Origin: Salvelinus alpinus | Lineage: Eukaryota; Chordata; Actinopteri; Salmoniformes; Salmonidae | Length of the DNA stretch: 64,000 nucleotides | Direction: 5' to 3' | NCBI RefSeq assembly: GCF_045679555.1 | Contig: NC_092099.1 | Location: 15,390,076 to 15,454,075 of the forward strand | Shown here: positions 15,314-27,690 of the stretch, in pieces | Layout: every line of letters begins with the position of its first letter | Position numbering within the stretch: position 1 is the first letter of the stretch | The notes under the pieces: generated by a model | What the model was told of the DNA's origin: nothing | Databases searched by the model: none | The model's input: only the letters and a program-made list of their open reading frames with translations | Program-made: the position numbers and the translations under genes

Positions 15314-16035
15314 AGGCTGTTATTTCAATGACTTCGAAACCAACTTTATAAAGCAAATGACCAGTAGGCATAAAAACTGGCACATGTAATAAAAACGGGT
15401 CTAGGTTTGAGAGACAGGATTGGAGGAAACAATTATTTTAGGCAAAGCATTTGAAAACTAAAAATAATTAGATCTTACCACTATATTGATTGAATGTTCA
15501 ACTCGTTATTAACCATCAAACGAAAAGCATAATTATTCTATAGGCTATTGTAAGAAAATGACTATAAAGCTGTCAACTTAAAAATGAGCTGGAGGACATT
15601 TTAAACGGATCAGTGCGTAAAAGGAGTAAGTTAACCCAAATGAACTTGGTTGGCCCATGTGAGTCGCCATCATCTTGTACATATTGGCAACAAACAATGT
15701 GTTCTTTTCATGTAAATGTTAATTATGATTGTTTTATTCGTGTTTGGGATCCTGAAATTCAGGGAGTTTACTTTTAACGCACTTTGTGGATATGTATGTA
15801 CACAGCTTTTTAAATTCAGTTAACCATTTCATTTCTTTGCTAAAAATATATAAATGTTTACTTGTATAAAATCACACGTATAAGCCTTTCATTTTGTCAT
15901 AATTAAAATTATGTAAAATCTGAGGCAGTAGTCATGTGATGGGAATGTTTTACTATCTTGTGTCCCATATTTGTTTTCATTATTCCAAATGAAAATAAAT
16001 GATGAAAAAAGGTATTTGATTTGATCGTAAATAAA
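15314..16035 (+). other. sp9 3' UTR
   Basis: AT-rich sequence after the sp9 stop, with AATAAA hexamers near 15993 and 16030 as likely polyadenylation signals. No other gene or repeat is visible. Confidence 0.6.
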
Positions 16036-16159
16036 TACGATTGCCAAACGTAAAATGTAGATAAGCAAGAGTGTTCATTACATAAAATCAATCATACATT
16101 GCTGATATAGGCAATCGCACATAGACGTGCATTCTCTCTGAGGAATAAATCAATAGGCC

Positions 16160-17560
16160 TAGTAAATGGCCGGAAAATACATTTCATGCCCAAATGAAAA
16201 TCTTGTTAAATGGTATTAATTATGACTTGGAGCACATCGCAGCCCCCATGTGTCTTGTATTTGCGATTAGGGATTCGTGTCTTATCAAATATCTAATTAA
16301 TCGCCGAGACATCATTTGTTCAGCTTTACTTTATCTGGGGGCTTCCGAGGGGGTTTTGATGACAAAGGCCCCCTGAATATTTATTTTAATTGTCCAAATT
16401 AACTGCTTTAATTTGCATGTCAAACGGAAAGATGGCAGTCCAATAATAAGGATAAAGCATCTCTAAGCTTTCCTAGAAACTATACACTTGATTTGATGTT
16501 ATGGGAACTGTTAAAAAAAAAGGAAAGAAGGGGTAAAAAGCCATATGCAAATGTTGAATTTGAAATGCTCTTGTCGCGGCGCAGTCAAATGGTTCCTGCA
16601 TGTTATTTGAATATCAGTGGCCCCGTACTGAAAGGGTTCAAGGATGCTCTCTGAATTCTTTGTGCTTACCCAGTGCAGCGTCCGATCTCAAAGAAAAACC
16701 CGGGGAATAATTACAGCGTGAGCCCAGGCCTGGGAATACATTAGGGAGAGGCATCTCATCCAGACAACCTCTTCCTGAAGAGGAAGTTAAATTGACCAGA
16801 AGGCAATAGAGGAAAATTATTTTCATTTCCTTTTGTGCGGCTGGGTTTAAGGGAGAGATCAGGAAAATAACGACCAAAATAACATCTACATGTTCTATAA
16901 TGATCACCAAATTTGAGTTCAAGAATAAACAACTAAAACGGAAGACTAAAATGCCTAAAAAACAAACAAAGGCATATATCATATATTTAGCATGTAATAT
17001 CAATGTGACCTTTTAAATGTGCAGGCATGATTTTAAATAAAATAGGCCTATTCAAAATCAGGCTACTATAATATAGACTAACAAATAATACATAAATGCA
17101 ACCTGAAGTTGCAAGTGTGCTTATCTTTTAAATGATAAATTAGCTGTTTATTTGCAGTGTCTTTCTAATGTTATTTTTTCTTCTTCTGGAAATTAATTCT
17201 CCTAAAACATTTTGTATTATGCTGTAAATCATTAACATAATTTGCAATTATATGGCTACAATAGGTGGTTAAAATCAAAACGATAAGTGCGTCCAAATGC
17301 TTTTGGGAGAGAGACGCCTGGTGTTGCGGACAGTAAGTGCTGTCAGTTATCGCTTTATCGCTTTCCCTGGAATGCCCTCTCACTGAGCATTAGGCAGAAG
17401 TCATCTTTGTTTTCAAGCCACAATAAAAGAGAGATCAAAGGAGAGAACCAGTGCGACGTCACGGGACACATTTCGCTGCTAAAGGACTCACGCCATTCTC
17501 CTCGTCCCCAGCGTAAAACAATGTCCATCATCTCACAATGGAATATTTTTCTTGTGATAA
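16160..17560. promoter_or_regulatory. Candidate conserved enhancers downstream of sp9
   Basis: Three low-repeat blocks stand out: 16185-16430 (TTAATTATGA, TATCTAATTAATCGCC, AATTAACTGC), 16540-16700 (ATATGCAAAT octamer-like) and 17290-17540 (AACAATG, CACAATAAAAG, GACGTCAC). They are dense in homeodomain, POU and Sox-like sites, with mixed GC content unlike nearby AT-rich filler. No coding potential is convincing. The enhancer role is inferred. Confidence 0.4.
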
Positions 17561-18214
17561 TAACAAAATTACAATTCATCAAACCAATTGGATAGCCTAA
17601 AGCATTTAAAGTACAAGCTTATAGATGCACACACCTCCCTGCCTTATTGGAGTTAAATTGCCTATACAGAATATACAAATCTGAAGCGACTGAAACTAAA
17701 CGTCAAAGCATATCATATGGACATTAGTTATCCATCTAAGCTAATTGCTATGGCTTTTCCAAAAATATATGACTCCCAAACAAATACGGACTCGTAGGTT
17801 ACACTGTTCCTTATGTCAAATGAACCCCAATGACCTCATGGTTTCTTCAGTTTTGTCCATCATGGTGATCTTGTCATGCAGGTAGTTCACAAGTAATATC
17901 TAAAGGCCAATAGGCACGCAGTGTTGCGTAAATCCTGCATTGAGTTTTACACTAAAAGTAAAATTCAGAATTGGGTCTTCAGTGTTAAACATTTGAAACA
18001 AACTTGAGGTCTACACACTAATCACGTATGCAGCATACTCATATGGATCGCATAGGCTACTGAACACTCAGAGATTGAGTGTCATTAGTCAACCATGCTC
18101 CTGTTTAGGGCACTTGTTGCAAAATACCATTGTGAAACAAGTCTACATAATTAGGCTAGACTTGTAACAAAAGTGATGAAACACGGTTACAAGCATGTGG
18201 GAACAGAACCGTTT

Positions 18215-18484
18215 CCCACTGGGCAGACATAATTTCAGTTTTATTCAGTAATGTCTAGTTCTGATTTACTTTTGGTTGAGTTGTCAACTAACGTGATATA
18301 AACACAACAATTCACCATGCCATTTGATTTAGGGTAAAAGTTGGGTGAACCCCCCCCCCCCCCCCCCCCCAATTCCATTACTTTGACAATCAGTTTTCCA
18401 CGTTGGTTCAACGTCACATAATTTGTTGTTTAAATGACGTGGGGAAACAACATTGATTAAAAAATATAATAATTGCCCAGTGGG
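18215..18484. mobile_element. MITE with CCCACTGGGCA ends
   Basis: Starts CCCACTGGGCAGAC and ends ATTGCCCAGTGGG, inverted termini of about 11 bp. The internal sequence (CACGTTGGTTCAACGTCA, AAATGACGTGGGGAAACAAC) is typical of an abundant salmonid MITE. A run of about 22 C lies at 18349-18370. The same terminal sequence bounds the element at 28400-31312. Confidence 0.75.
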
Positions 18485-18916
18485 TTATTACACTTTCACC
18501 AAACCAAAATATTTTCATTTCGATTTGCTATAATATTCTTTTAGTATTTTGAAGAGTTATCGGGAATAAAATGACAACCATGACAACAAATATTTCTGTG
18601 GTTCAAGTTATTTTACATCTACTGCTGCCCTCTAGTGGAGAAAAATAAGAAAATTTGAGGGCCTGCGCTCTCATGATGCTGTAGCAGTCAAATAGCAGGT
18701 AACATCAAAACATGACCAATACTGTGCAGGCTACTAAAACGTTGGTTTCTATGTGTTGTTTAATGTTTAATAAAAAAAATAAAAAAAATACATTTTACAG
18801 TAGCATCATAAAACATTACACGTTCGTGTCAAAAAAATATTCACTTTGTTTAGGCCAGCAAAATAAACAGGTATGCCATTACTGTTCCACTTTGTAAGAT
18901 TGTCTACTCTCACAGT

Positions 18917-21900
18917 TTAGCGCTTTCTCTCAGCTCTATCTCGGCTTCTGTCTCTTTTCTCCCTCCCTCTGCCCGTACTCCTGCTCCTCCCTGCTCCTCC
19001 CCTCTCTCTCTCGTGGCTTCTACTCCCCTCTTTTGCTGCTTTATCCTCCGCTCCATCTCTGCTCCTATTCCTCTCTCGTCTACTTTTCCCCTCATCCTTA
19101 CGTTGAACCTTGTCTTTACCTCTCTCCCTGTCTCTCTCACTGCTCCTGCTTCTTTCTGGGCCAGGCTGGGAGCTGCTGCTGGTTCTCTGCCTCTCCCTGC
19201 TGTCGTGTCTGTGTCTCTCCTGACGTTCTTCCACCCTCATCTTTCTCTCTGGACTGTACTTTCGGCCCTCGCTCCTGCCTGGCTCAGCCCTCGTTTGTTT
19301 CTTCTCTCTGGTATCGTCTTTGTGCCGTTTCTGTCTGGAGGTTGGGCTCCGTGACCTGCTCCTGTGAGAGGCGGCCTTGGTCTTACTGTTGACTAGTCCC
19401 TCACTCTTCGTGTTATCACAACAGGAGTCCTTTCTCTTGTCCTTCTTCTTCTTTTTCTTCTGGCTCTTAGAGTTGCTGTCAGAGTCTGAGTCACTGTCAC
19501 CATCACTGCTGCTGCTACTGTCACTGGAGCTATCACTATCATGCTTCTTCTGCTTTCCTTTACTCTTCTTCTTCTGCTTTTTGCCCTTCTTGTCTTTCTT
19601 CTTCTCCTTCTTTTCTAGACGATCCAGTTTCCTTAAAAAAAAAAAAAAGACAATATAGGTTAGTAAATCACGTTTACTTTTATTTTTGAATTAATCATCC
19701 TTTGTCTTATTTTACAATGAGCATACTTACATCCCAAACAACTAAATCTATGAATGAATGCTCTCCTACCTGAGGAGCTTCTCTTTCTGTTTAGTAGTCA
19801 ACGACTTCAGGAATTCAACCTCAGGATCCTCCTCTTCTTCACTGGCGACATACTCCTATAGCAGAAAAACATTGAACAATATAAGTCAAACACAATTCAA
19901 GATAATTAAAGAGCAAATACTAACTAAACATGCATATAATTTAATGTAGAAGAGATGTCACAAATGGTTAGAGGAAGCAAGTACGACATCTGCTGAACAA
20001 AAATACAAATGCAACAATTTCAAAGATTTTTACTGAGTTACAGTTCATATAAGGAAAAAAATCTGTCAATTGAAATAAATTCATTAGGCCCTAATCTACA
20101 GATTTCACATGACTAGGAATACAGATATGCATGTATTGGTCACAGATAGGGGCGTGGATCAGAAAACCAGTCAGTATCTGGGGTGATCACCATTTGCCTC
20201 ATGCAGCACGACACACCTCCTTCGCATTGAGTTGATCAGGCTGTTGATTGTGGCCTCTGGAATGTTGTCCCACTCCTCTACAATGGCTGTGTGAAGTTGC
20301 TGGATATTGTCAAGAACGCCGTCGTACACGACGATCCAGAGCATCCCAAACATGCTCAATGGTTGACAAGTCTGTTGAGTATGCAGGCCATGGAAGAACT
20401 GGGGCATTTTCAGCTTCTAGGATTCATGTACAGATCCTGCGACATGGGGCCGTGCATTATCATGCTGCAACATGAGGTGATGGCGGCAGATTAATGGCAC
20501 GACAATGGGCCTCAGGATCATCACGGTATCTCTGTGCATTGAAATTGCCATCAATAAAATGCAATTGTGTTCGTTGTCAAGGGCTTAAGCCTGCCCACAC
20601 AATAACCCCACCATGGGGCACTCTGTTCACAACGTTGACATCAGCAAACCGCTCACCCACATGATGCCATACATGCTGTCTGCCATCTGGCCGGTACAGT
20701 TGAAACCGGGATTCATCCGTGAAAAGCATACTTCTCCAGCGTACCACTGGCCATCGAAGGTGAGCATTTGCCCACTGAAGTCGGTTACGATGCCGAACTG
20801 CAGTCAGGTCAAGACCCTGGTGAGGACGACGAGAACGCAAATGAGCTTCCCCGAGACGGTTTCTGACAGTTTGTGCTGAACGTCTTTGGTTGTGCAAACC
20901 CACAGTTTCATCAGCTGTCCGGGTCGCTGGTCTCAGACGATCCCACAGGTGAAGAAGATGGATGTGGAAGCCCTGGGCCGGCATGGTTACACGTGGTCTG
21001 CGGTTGTGAGGCCGGTTATACGTACGGTCAAATTCTCTTAAAACGATGCTGAGGCGACTAATGGTAGAGAAATTAACAATTTCTGGCAACAGCTCTGGTG
21101 GACATTCCTGCAGTCAGCATTCCAATTGTACACTCCCTCAAAACTTGAGACATCTGTGGCATTGTGTTGTGTGACAAAACTGCACATTTTAGCGTGGTCT
21201 TTTATTATCCCCAGCACAAGGTGCACCTGTGTAATGATCATTTAATCAGCTTCTGATATGCCACGCCTGTCAGGTGAATGGATTATCTTGGCAAAGGCAA
21301 ATTTCTCACTAACAGGGATGTAAATAAATTTGTGCTCAACATTTGAGAGAAATAAGCTTGTAGTGCGTATGGAAAATTTCTGGGATATTTTATTTCAGCT
21401 CATGAAACATGGGACCAACACTTTACATGTTGCGTTTATATTTTTGTTCAGTGTATATACCACCGCATCTTGTGTTGCAAACAATTTCCACAGTTAGTCA
21501 ATTGGTCACATGTGATGAGACTAACGTTAAACTTGAAGCAACTGGAATAGTGCTGTGGTTTGGTTTACTCTGATAATTGGGCAGTTTGCAGCAATCACAT
21601 TTAGACCAGGGATTTGCCATGGATATTGTTGTTGTTTTTCTTCAGGGGGAGAAGAGGAACAGAAGAAGATTACCTGCGATGGATCACAAACAGTAGAATT
21701 TCTCCCAAGGACACATTTCTTCAGGGCAAATCCACTGTTCCGCATCTCCGCCATTAACTCAGAGGGGTGCATTGACGGACCTGTTAGCACAAATCACAGC
21801 CTCAAAGTCCCATTGATGTCTGACCGCATCCACCACTGCCTCCACAGTGGGGAATTCAGGGGTGGCTTTGTTAACAGAAAGGAATACCAAATCAACTCAC

Positions 21901-24900
21901 TCGTCTTCTGGTGGAGCAAATCATACAATATCATTCTCCCAAAGCAGTGGTTAGGGGAATCAGAATACTTTCATTTTTCTCCCAGCACAGGAGGGGCTCC
22001 ATTATGGCCTACACGATCAACGCCATTCACAGGACTGTCCCACTGTAAACATTACTTTACTAATCCACTTCCTGATTGTAGCAGTCAGAATCAACTCCAC
22101 AGGACACCAGGAACGATGGCAACTACTGCTACAGACTAGAGCTGGGTGATATTTACAAAAATCCACATTGCAATAAACTGCCTGAATTGATACGATAACA
22201 AATAGAACGATAAGTTTATAACAATGTGCACCACAGATTTTAAAATGATCATTTAAACTACTACTACTAGCAGTATAGTTGTAGCCATCAGTTGTCCTAT
22301 TAAAAAAAAAAAAAAAAAAAAAAAATCACCCATATTAGCAAACGTATTTCATTTCAAACTTCACATTTCTCTATATAGGCTACTTATCATAATGAACGAA
22401 ATCAGCAAAATGCCTGCGGTAAGTATTTGGTATCGATAATTCAGTTTATTGTCCCAGCTCTAGTATAGACTTTTTACAAATATACAATGTAATAGTGAAT
22501 AATATTATATTGGACAAATTATTAGAATTTTTTGTGCGCCATAGGTGCATCGTACATCGATAACAAGTTCTTTATTCAAATTATTTCAAAGGAATTGGTG
22601 ACGAAAATATAATTTTGTTGTTGAGAATGACAATATGAATACAAATATTTATTTTTTTATAAACCATTACGTCTGTGAAATACTATTCATAATTACCAGC
22701 CGGCTAACTTTTTTTTTACCTCTACTTATCCTGATAGGTCAATTAAAACCAGATTGTTATTTGTACCTGCTTCCTCTGTGGGTGCAGCGCTGGCATTGAT
22801 CCCAGACAGGCCGAAGAGAGGGCACTCTCTGTCTGTATTCACATGGCCCCATTTGTGACACTTGATGCATCTCACGTTGCGAACCTGAGAATCACAGGTG
22901 ATTAGACTCAACTTACATCCATTCATTCCATCACTCATATTACCTCCAATAGGACCTGCTACGCAGGTATGCATGACGTAACGTAAATAAACACATTGTA
23001 ATCCTGAGTTCAACATTACCCTTCTCCTTTAGCGCCACCAAGTGTCAAATTCCAACACGTTTGTTAACAGAAGAGTATTTAGCGCTGACGATGATATTAA
23101 AAGAGCAGATTGTTATCAATAGGTAAGTCATTTGAGTTAAATCAAACATAAAATGGGCACATTATTAATCTATTAAAAAAGGTTCACACACACACACAAC
23201 CAGTCAAAAGTTGGGACACCTACTCATTCCACGCCTTTATTTTTTTTAAACTATTTTCTACATTGTAGAATAATAGGGAAGACATCAAAACTATGAAATA
23301 ACACATATGGAATCATGTGGTAACCAAAAAAAGTGTTAAACAAATGTTATAATTCAGAATCTTCAAAGTAGCCACCCTTTGCCTTGACAGCTTTGCACAC
23401 TCTTGGAATTTTCTCAAACAGCTTCATGAGGTAGTCACCTGGAATGCATTTCAATTAACAGGTGTGCTTTCTTAAAAGTTAATTTGTGGAATTTATTTTC
23501 TTCTTATTGCATTTGAGCCAATCAGTTGTGTTGTGACAAGGTAGGGATGGTATACAGAAGATGGCACTATTTGGTAAAAGACCAAGTCCATATTATGGCA
23601 AGAACAGCTCAAATAAGCAAAGAGAAACGACAGTCCATCATTACTTTAAGACATGAAGGTCAGTCAATATGGAAAATTTCAAGAACTTTGAAAGTTTCTT
23701 CAAGTGCAGCCGTAAAAACCATCAAGCACTATGATGAAACCGGCTCTCATGAGGACCGCCACAGGAAAGGAAGACCCAGAGTTACCTCTGCTGCAGAGGA
23801 TGAGTTCAACAGAGTTAACTGCAGATCAGATTGCAGCCCAAATAAATGCTTCACAGAGTTCAAGTAACAGACATCGCAACATCAACTGTTCAGAGGAGAC
23901 TGCGTGAAATATTGATTTGTTTAACACTTTTTTTGGTTACTACATGATTCCATAGTTTTGATGTCTTGTTCACTATTATTCTACAATGTAGAAAAAAGTC
24001 AAAATAAAGAAAAACCCTTGAATGAGTAGGTGTTCTAAAACTTTTGAACGGTAGTGTATATTCACCTGAATTCCAAATGGTTGATCCCTAATAGCCATGT
24101 CATCCTTGGCATACCTAAAAAGATGAAAGAGAAAGTAAAAACAAATATACATTTAAACTCAAGTCATCTAAATGTTTGTACTGATCAACACAATTACCGA
24201 CTTACTTCTCTCGAGGGGCTGTCTTTTGCCACTCAAACTTGTATTCTGATTCACCTTCCTATAAGAGAAGATACAACGTATATAACTTTAATAATACTAA
24301 CATATCTTGCATCACTTATCTCATATGTATTTACTGTATTTGATACCATCTATTGCATTTTGCTTATGGCGCTCTGTCATTGCTCATCCATATATTTATA
24401 TGTACATATTCCTTTACTTAGATGTGTGTATTCGGCAGTTGTGGAATTGTTAATTACATGTTAGATATTGCTGCACTGTTGGAACTATAAGCAAAAGCAT
24501 TTTGCCACACTCGCATTAACATCTGCTAACCATGTGTATGTGACCAATAAAATGTGATTTGAATAATAAACCAACACATGCCTTTAAAATCTACAACATT
24601 TACCAGAGTATAAATGAACACAAATCTAAACACAACATGGAACAATTTCAAAGATTTTACTAAGTTACAGTTCATAGAAGGAAATCAGTCAATTGTAATG
24701 AATTCATTAGGCCCTAATCTATGGATTTCACATGACTGGGCAGGGGCGCAGCCATGGGTGGACTTGGGAGGGCATGGGCCCACCCACTGGGGAGCCAGGT
24801 CCACCCACTGGGGTACCAGATCCAGCCAATCAGAAAGAGTTTTTCCCCACAAAAGGGCTTTATTACAGAAAGAAATACTCCTGAGCACCCCCCCCCCCCA

Positions 24901-27690
24901 GGTGAAGAAGCCAGATGTGGAGGTCCTGGGCTGGAGTGCTTACACGTGGTGCGGTTGTGATGCCGATTGGATGTACTGCCATATTATCTAAAAACAACGT
25001 TGGAGGCGGCTTATGGTAGAGAAATTAACATTCAATTCTCTGGCAACAGCTCTGGTGGACATTCCTGCAGTCAGCATGCCAATCGCACACTACCTCAACT
25101 TGAGACATCTGTGGCATTGTGTTGTCTGAGAAAACTGCACATTTTAGAGTGGCCTTTTATTGTCCCTAGCACAAGGTGCACTTGTGTAATGCTCATGCTG
25201 TTTAATAAGCTTCTTGATATGCCACACTAGTCAGGTGTATGGATTATCTTGGCAAATGAGAAATGTTCACTAACAGAGATGTAAAACAAATTTGTGCACA
25301 AAATTTGGTGTATAAAAATTATTTTTGTGCATATGAAAAAATTTGGGGATCTTTTATTTCAGCTCATGAAAAATGAGACCAACGCTTTACATGTTGTTTA
25401 TATTTTTGTTCAGTGTATTAATGCTTTCTTAGAGAAGTCTAAGCCTCTGAACAAGAGGGGATTTTAAACATGAGGTGCTTACCTCTTTGGTCTCTTCTTC
25501 TCAGTAGAGTGGAGAGTGCATGAGAAAGGAGAGCACAGATCAGTGGAAAGTCATATGGTTTGTTTAGTATGGTGAAAAAATGCACATCTAAAGAAGCAGA
25601 ACCAGGATTGATGTAGTTACCTTTGTCTGCCCCAGGTGGAGCTTCATACATGAAGTTGAGACCATTTTTCACACGATCATCCCCCATCAACAGTCTAAGG
25701 AGAAAGGTTTTAACAGCCAAAACGTCAGACAACGGGTTTCAATCTTATGTGATCAATTAGAGCTGTGATTTTACACAAGACAAAATGTAGGTATACAGTT
25801 ATATGACAAGTACCCCAACTTCCAGTGGTTAAATAATGAGAGACTTATAAGACGTCCTATGTAAAGGCATAGCATAATTGAGATCCAAGTATCTGGATCA
25901 TGTTGTGCTGCCACAGATCCTCGGAATATCTGTAACCCACCTGTTGTTGTAGGTGTCTTGTTCTTTTAGGTAAGAATTCATGAGGTCCTCCTGCTTCTTC
26001 TTCTCGAATGTTAATTTCTGCTCTGCTATCCATACCTGTACAATGGTAAAATGGATAACATTGAGAATAGCCAAATCATATTTGTATCCTAGTATATGTA
26101 CTGTATCTATGGGACATAGCTAGCTAGCCATCTTTCTGAATGTTACATAACGTAGTTAGCTAGCTAATGTGCTAGTCAACAACTGTTGTTAGCCCACAGG
26201 TGGTGAAGGTAGGAAACATTTCCACTTCGCTGATCCTCAATACTGGGGCCCCACAAGGGTGTGTGCTCAGCCCCCTCATGTACTCCCTTTTCACCCATGA
26301 CTGCGTGGCCATGCACGCCTCCAACTCAATCATCAAGTTTGCAGACGACACAACAGTAGTGGGCTTGATTATCAACAACGATGAGACAGCCTACAGGGAG
26401 GAGGTGGGGGCACTCGGAGTGTGGTGTCAAGAAAATAAACTCTCACTCAACATCAACAAAACAAAGGAGATGATTGTGGACTTCAGGAAACAGCAGAAGG
26501 AGCACCTCCCTATCCACATCGACAGGACAGCAGTGGAGAAGGTAGAATGTTAAGTTCCTCTGCATACATATCACAGACAAACTGAAATGGTCCACCCACA
26601 CAGACAGTGTGGTGAAGAAGGCGCAACAGCGCCTCTTCAACCTCAGGAGGCTGAAGAAATTTGGCTTGTCACCTAAAACCCTCAATCTTTTACAGATGCA
26701 CAATTGAGAGCATCCTGTCGGGCTGTATCGGCTCTCCAGAGGGTGGTGCGGTCTGCGCAAAGCATCACCGGGGGCAAACTACCTGCCCTCCAGGACACCT
26801 ACAGCACCCAATGTCACAGGAAAGCCAAAAATATCAAAAGGACAACAACCACCCGAGCCACTGCCTGTTCACCCCGCTACCATCCAGAAGGCAAGGTCAG
26901 TACAGGTGCAACAAAGATGGGACCGAGAGACTGAAAAACAGCTTCTATCTCAAGGCCATCAGACTGTTAAACAGCCATCACTAACACAGAGAGGCTGCTG
27001 CCTACATACAGACTCAAAATCATTGGCCACTTTAACAAATGGATCATTAGTCACTTTAATAATGCCACTGTAATAATGTTTACATATCTTACATACTCAT
27101 CTCATGTTAATACTGTATTTTATACCATCTATTGCATCTTGCCTATGCTGCTCGGTCATTGCTAATCCATATATTTATATGTACATATTCTTATTCCATC
27201 CCTTTAGATTTGTGTGTATTAGGTAGTTGTGGAATTGTTAGATTACTTGTTAGATATTACTGCATTGTCGGTACTAGATGCACAAGCATTTCGCTACACT
27301 CGCATTAACATATGCTAACCATGTGTATGTGACCAATAACGTACAATTTGATTTGTTAGCTAGCTAGCTTCATACTGGCTTGCCAATGTTAGCTGACTGA
27401 TTTAACGAACATATACGCCTATAATAGCTGGCTAGGGATCATTCTTCTCATAACTAAATTACATCTAGAGGTGATACGTTCAAATTGGAAATACATTTTC
27501 TTCAGCTAGCTAGATAACTGTTAGCTGGCTAAATCCAAATTAGGTTATATGCGTCAGTTAGCTAACCAAGCTAGTTACTTCCTGGTGAGCAAATCTATAC
27601 CAAAGATTTGCCACTTACCTTTTTTATATTTGACTTAGATGCAGGGTGAAAATCTTTCTTGCACATAAAATTAGCAAAAGACTTCCCCAT
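18917..27690 (-). CDS. cir1: CIR1, corepressor interacting with RBPJ
   Basis: CIR1 links the Notch effector RBPJ to histone deacetylase corepressors and also associates with splicing factors in nuclear speckles. Ten coding exons, read right to left: 27619-27690, 25941-26035, 25621-25694, 25483-25499, 24206-24258, 24066-24114, 22767-22884, 21674-21780, 19770-19855, 18917-19631. Phases join throughout and give 461 residues (human 450). The protein starts [20 protein letters not shown], the RBPJ-binding domain. It continues [20 protein letters not shown] and [17 protein letters not shown] zinc knuckle follows, [16 protein letters not shown], then [18 protein letters not shown]. The last exon is a Lys/Ser/Arg-rich tail with RS-like repeats. 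Exon 4 is only 17 nt. Its start codon lies about 0.5 kb from the probable scrn3 first exon, head to head. No disabling change seen. Confidence 0.95.
19993..21456 (-). mobile_element. Tc1-like transposon in a cir1 intron
   Basis: Ends CTGAACAAAAATACAAATGC on the left and TATATTTTTGTTCAG on the right, forming the inverted repeats. It lies in the cir1 intron between exons 21674-21780 and 19770-19855. The minus strand carries a Tc1 transposase: [44 protein letters not shown] and, further on, [21 protein letters not shown]. The frame is broken in several places (after VIVWAGLSP for example), so it is a dead copy of about 1.46 kb. Confidence 0.9.
22137..22462. mobile_element. hAT-like MITE in a cir1 intron
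   Basis: A perfect 10-bp terminal inverted repeat, TAGAGCTGGG and CCCAGCTCTA, bounds about 326 bp. Flanks CTACAGAC and GTATAGAC agree at 6 of 8 positions, compatible with an aged 8-bp target duplication. It contains an A run at about 22302-22325 and has no coding capacity. Confidence 0.65.
23196..24058 (+). mobile_element. Internally deleted Tc1-like transposon, next to a cir1 exon
   Basis: Left end ACCAGTCAAAAGTTGGGACA, right end CTTTTGAACGGTAGTGTA, followed by TA. The plus strand keeps the transposase N-terminus from about 23598 ([20 protein letters not shown], then a helix-turn-helix). The catalytic half is missing, so the element is about half its normal 1.6 kb. It ends roughly 7 bases before the 5' splice site of cir1 exon 24066-24114. 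Confidence 0.85.
24270..24563 (+). mobile_element. L2-type LINE 3' tail
   Basis: Matches the 3' untranslated end of the LINE at 55600-57540: TATTTATATGTACATATTC, GTGGAATTGTTA, GCATTAACATCTGCTAACCA, TGTGACCAATAAAATGTGAT. No reverse transcriptase is present; a 5'-truncated insertion in a cir1 intron. Confidence 0.8.
24613..25417 (-). mobile_element. Non-autonomous relative of the 19993-21456 Tc1
   Basis: Begins with sequence close to the left end of the 19993-21456 copy (AACAATTTCAAAGATTTTAC) and ends TTTATATTTTTGTTCAGTGT. Only about 0.8 kb remains and no transposase frame can be followed. A C run lies at about 24889-24899. It lies in the cir1 intron between exons 24206-24258 and 25483-25499. 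Confidence 0.8.
26195..27352 (+). mobile_element. 5'-truncated L2-type LINE in cir1 intron 1
   Basis: The reverse transcriptase part begins within the palm ([24 protein letters not shown]), includes the catalytic FADDTT, then runs [16 protein letters not shown]-like sequence until frameshifts near 26545 and beyond. The 3' end carries the family tail GCATTAACATATGCTAACCA and CAATTTGATTTG. It is closely related to the copy at 55600-57540 but older or more damaged. Orientation is opposite to cir1. Confidence 0.9.

Noticed and set aside
19013-19658. Plus-strand Leu/Ser-rich open frames
   Set aside because: They are antisense to the Arg/Ser/Lys-rich last exon of cir1.
21555-22139. 194-codon plus-strand frame
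   Set aside because: It overlaps cir1 exon 21674-21780 in antisense and continues into intron and MITE sequence; no domain is recognisable.
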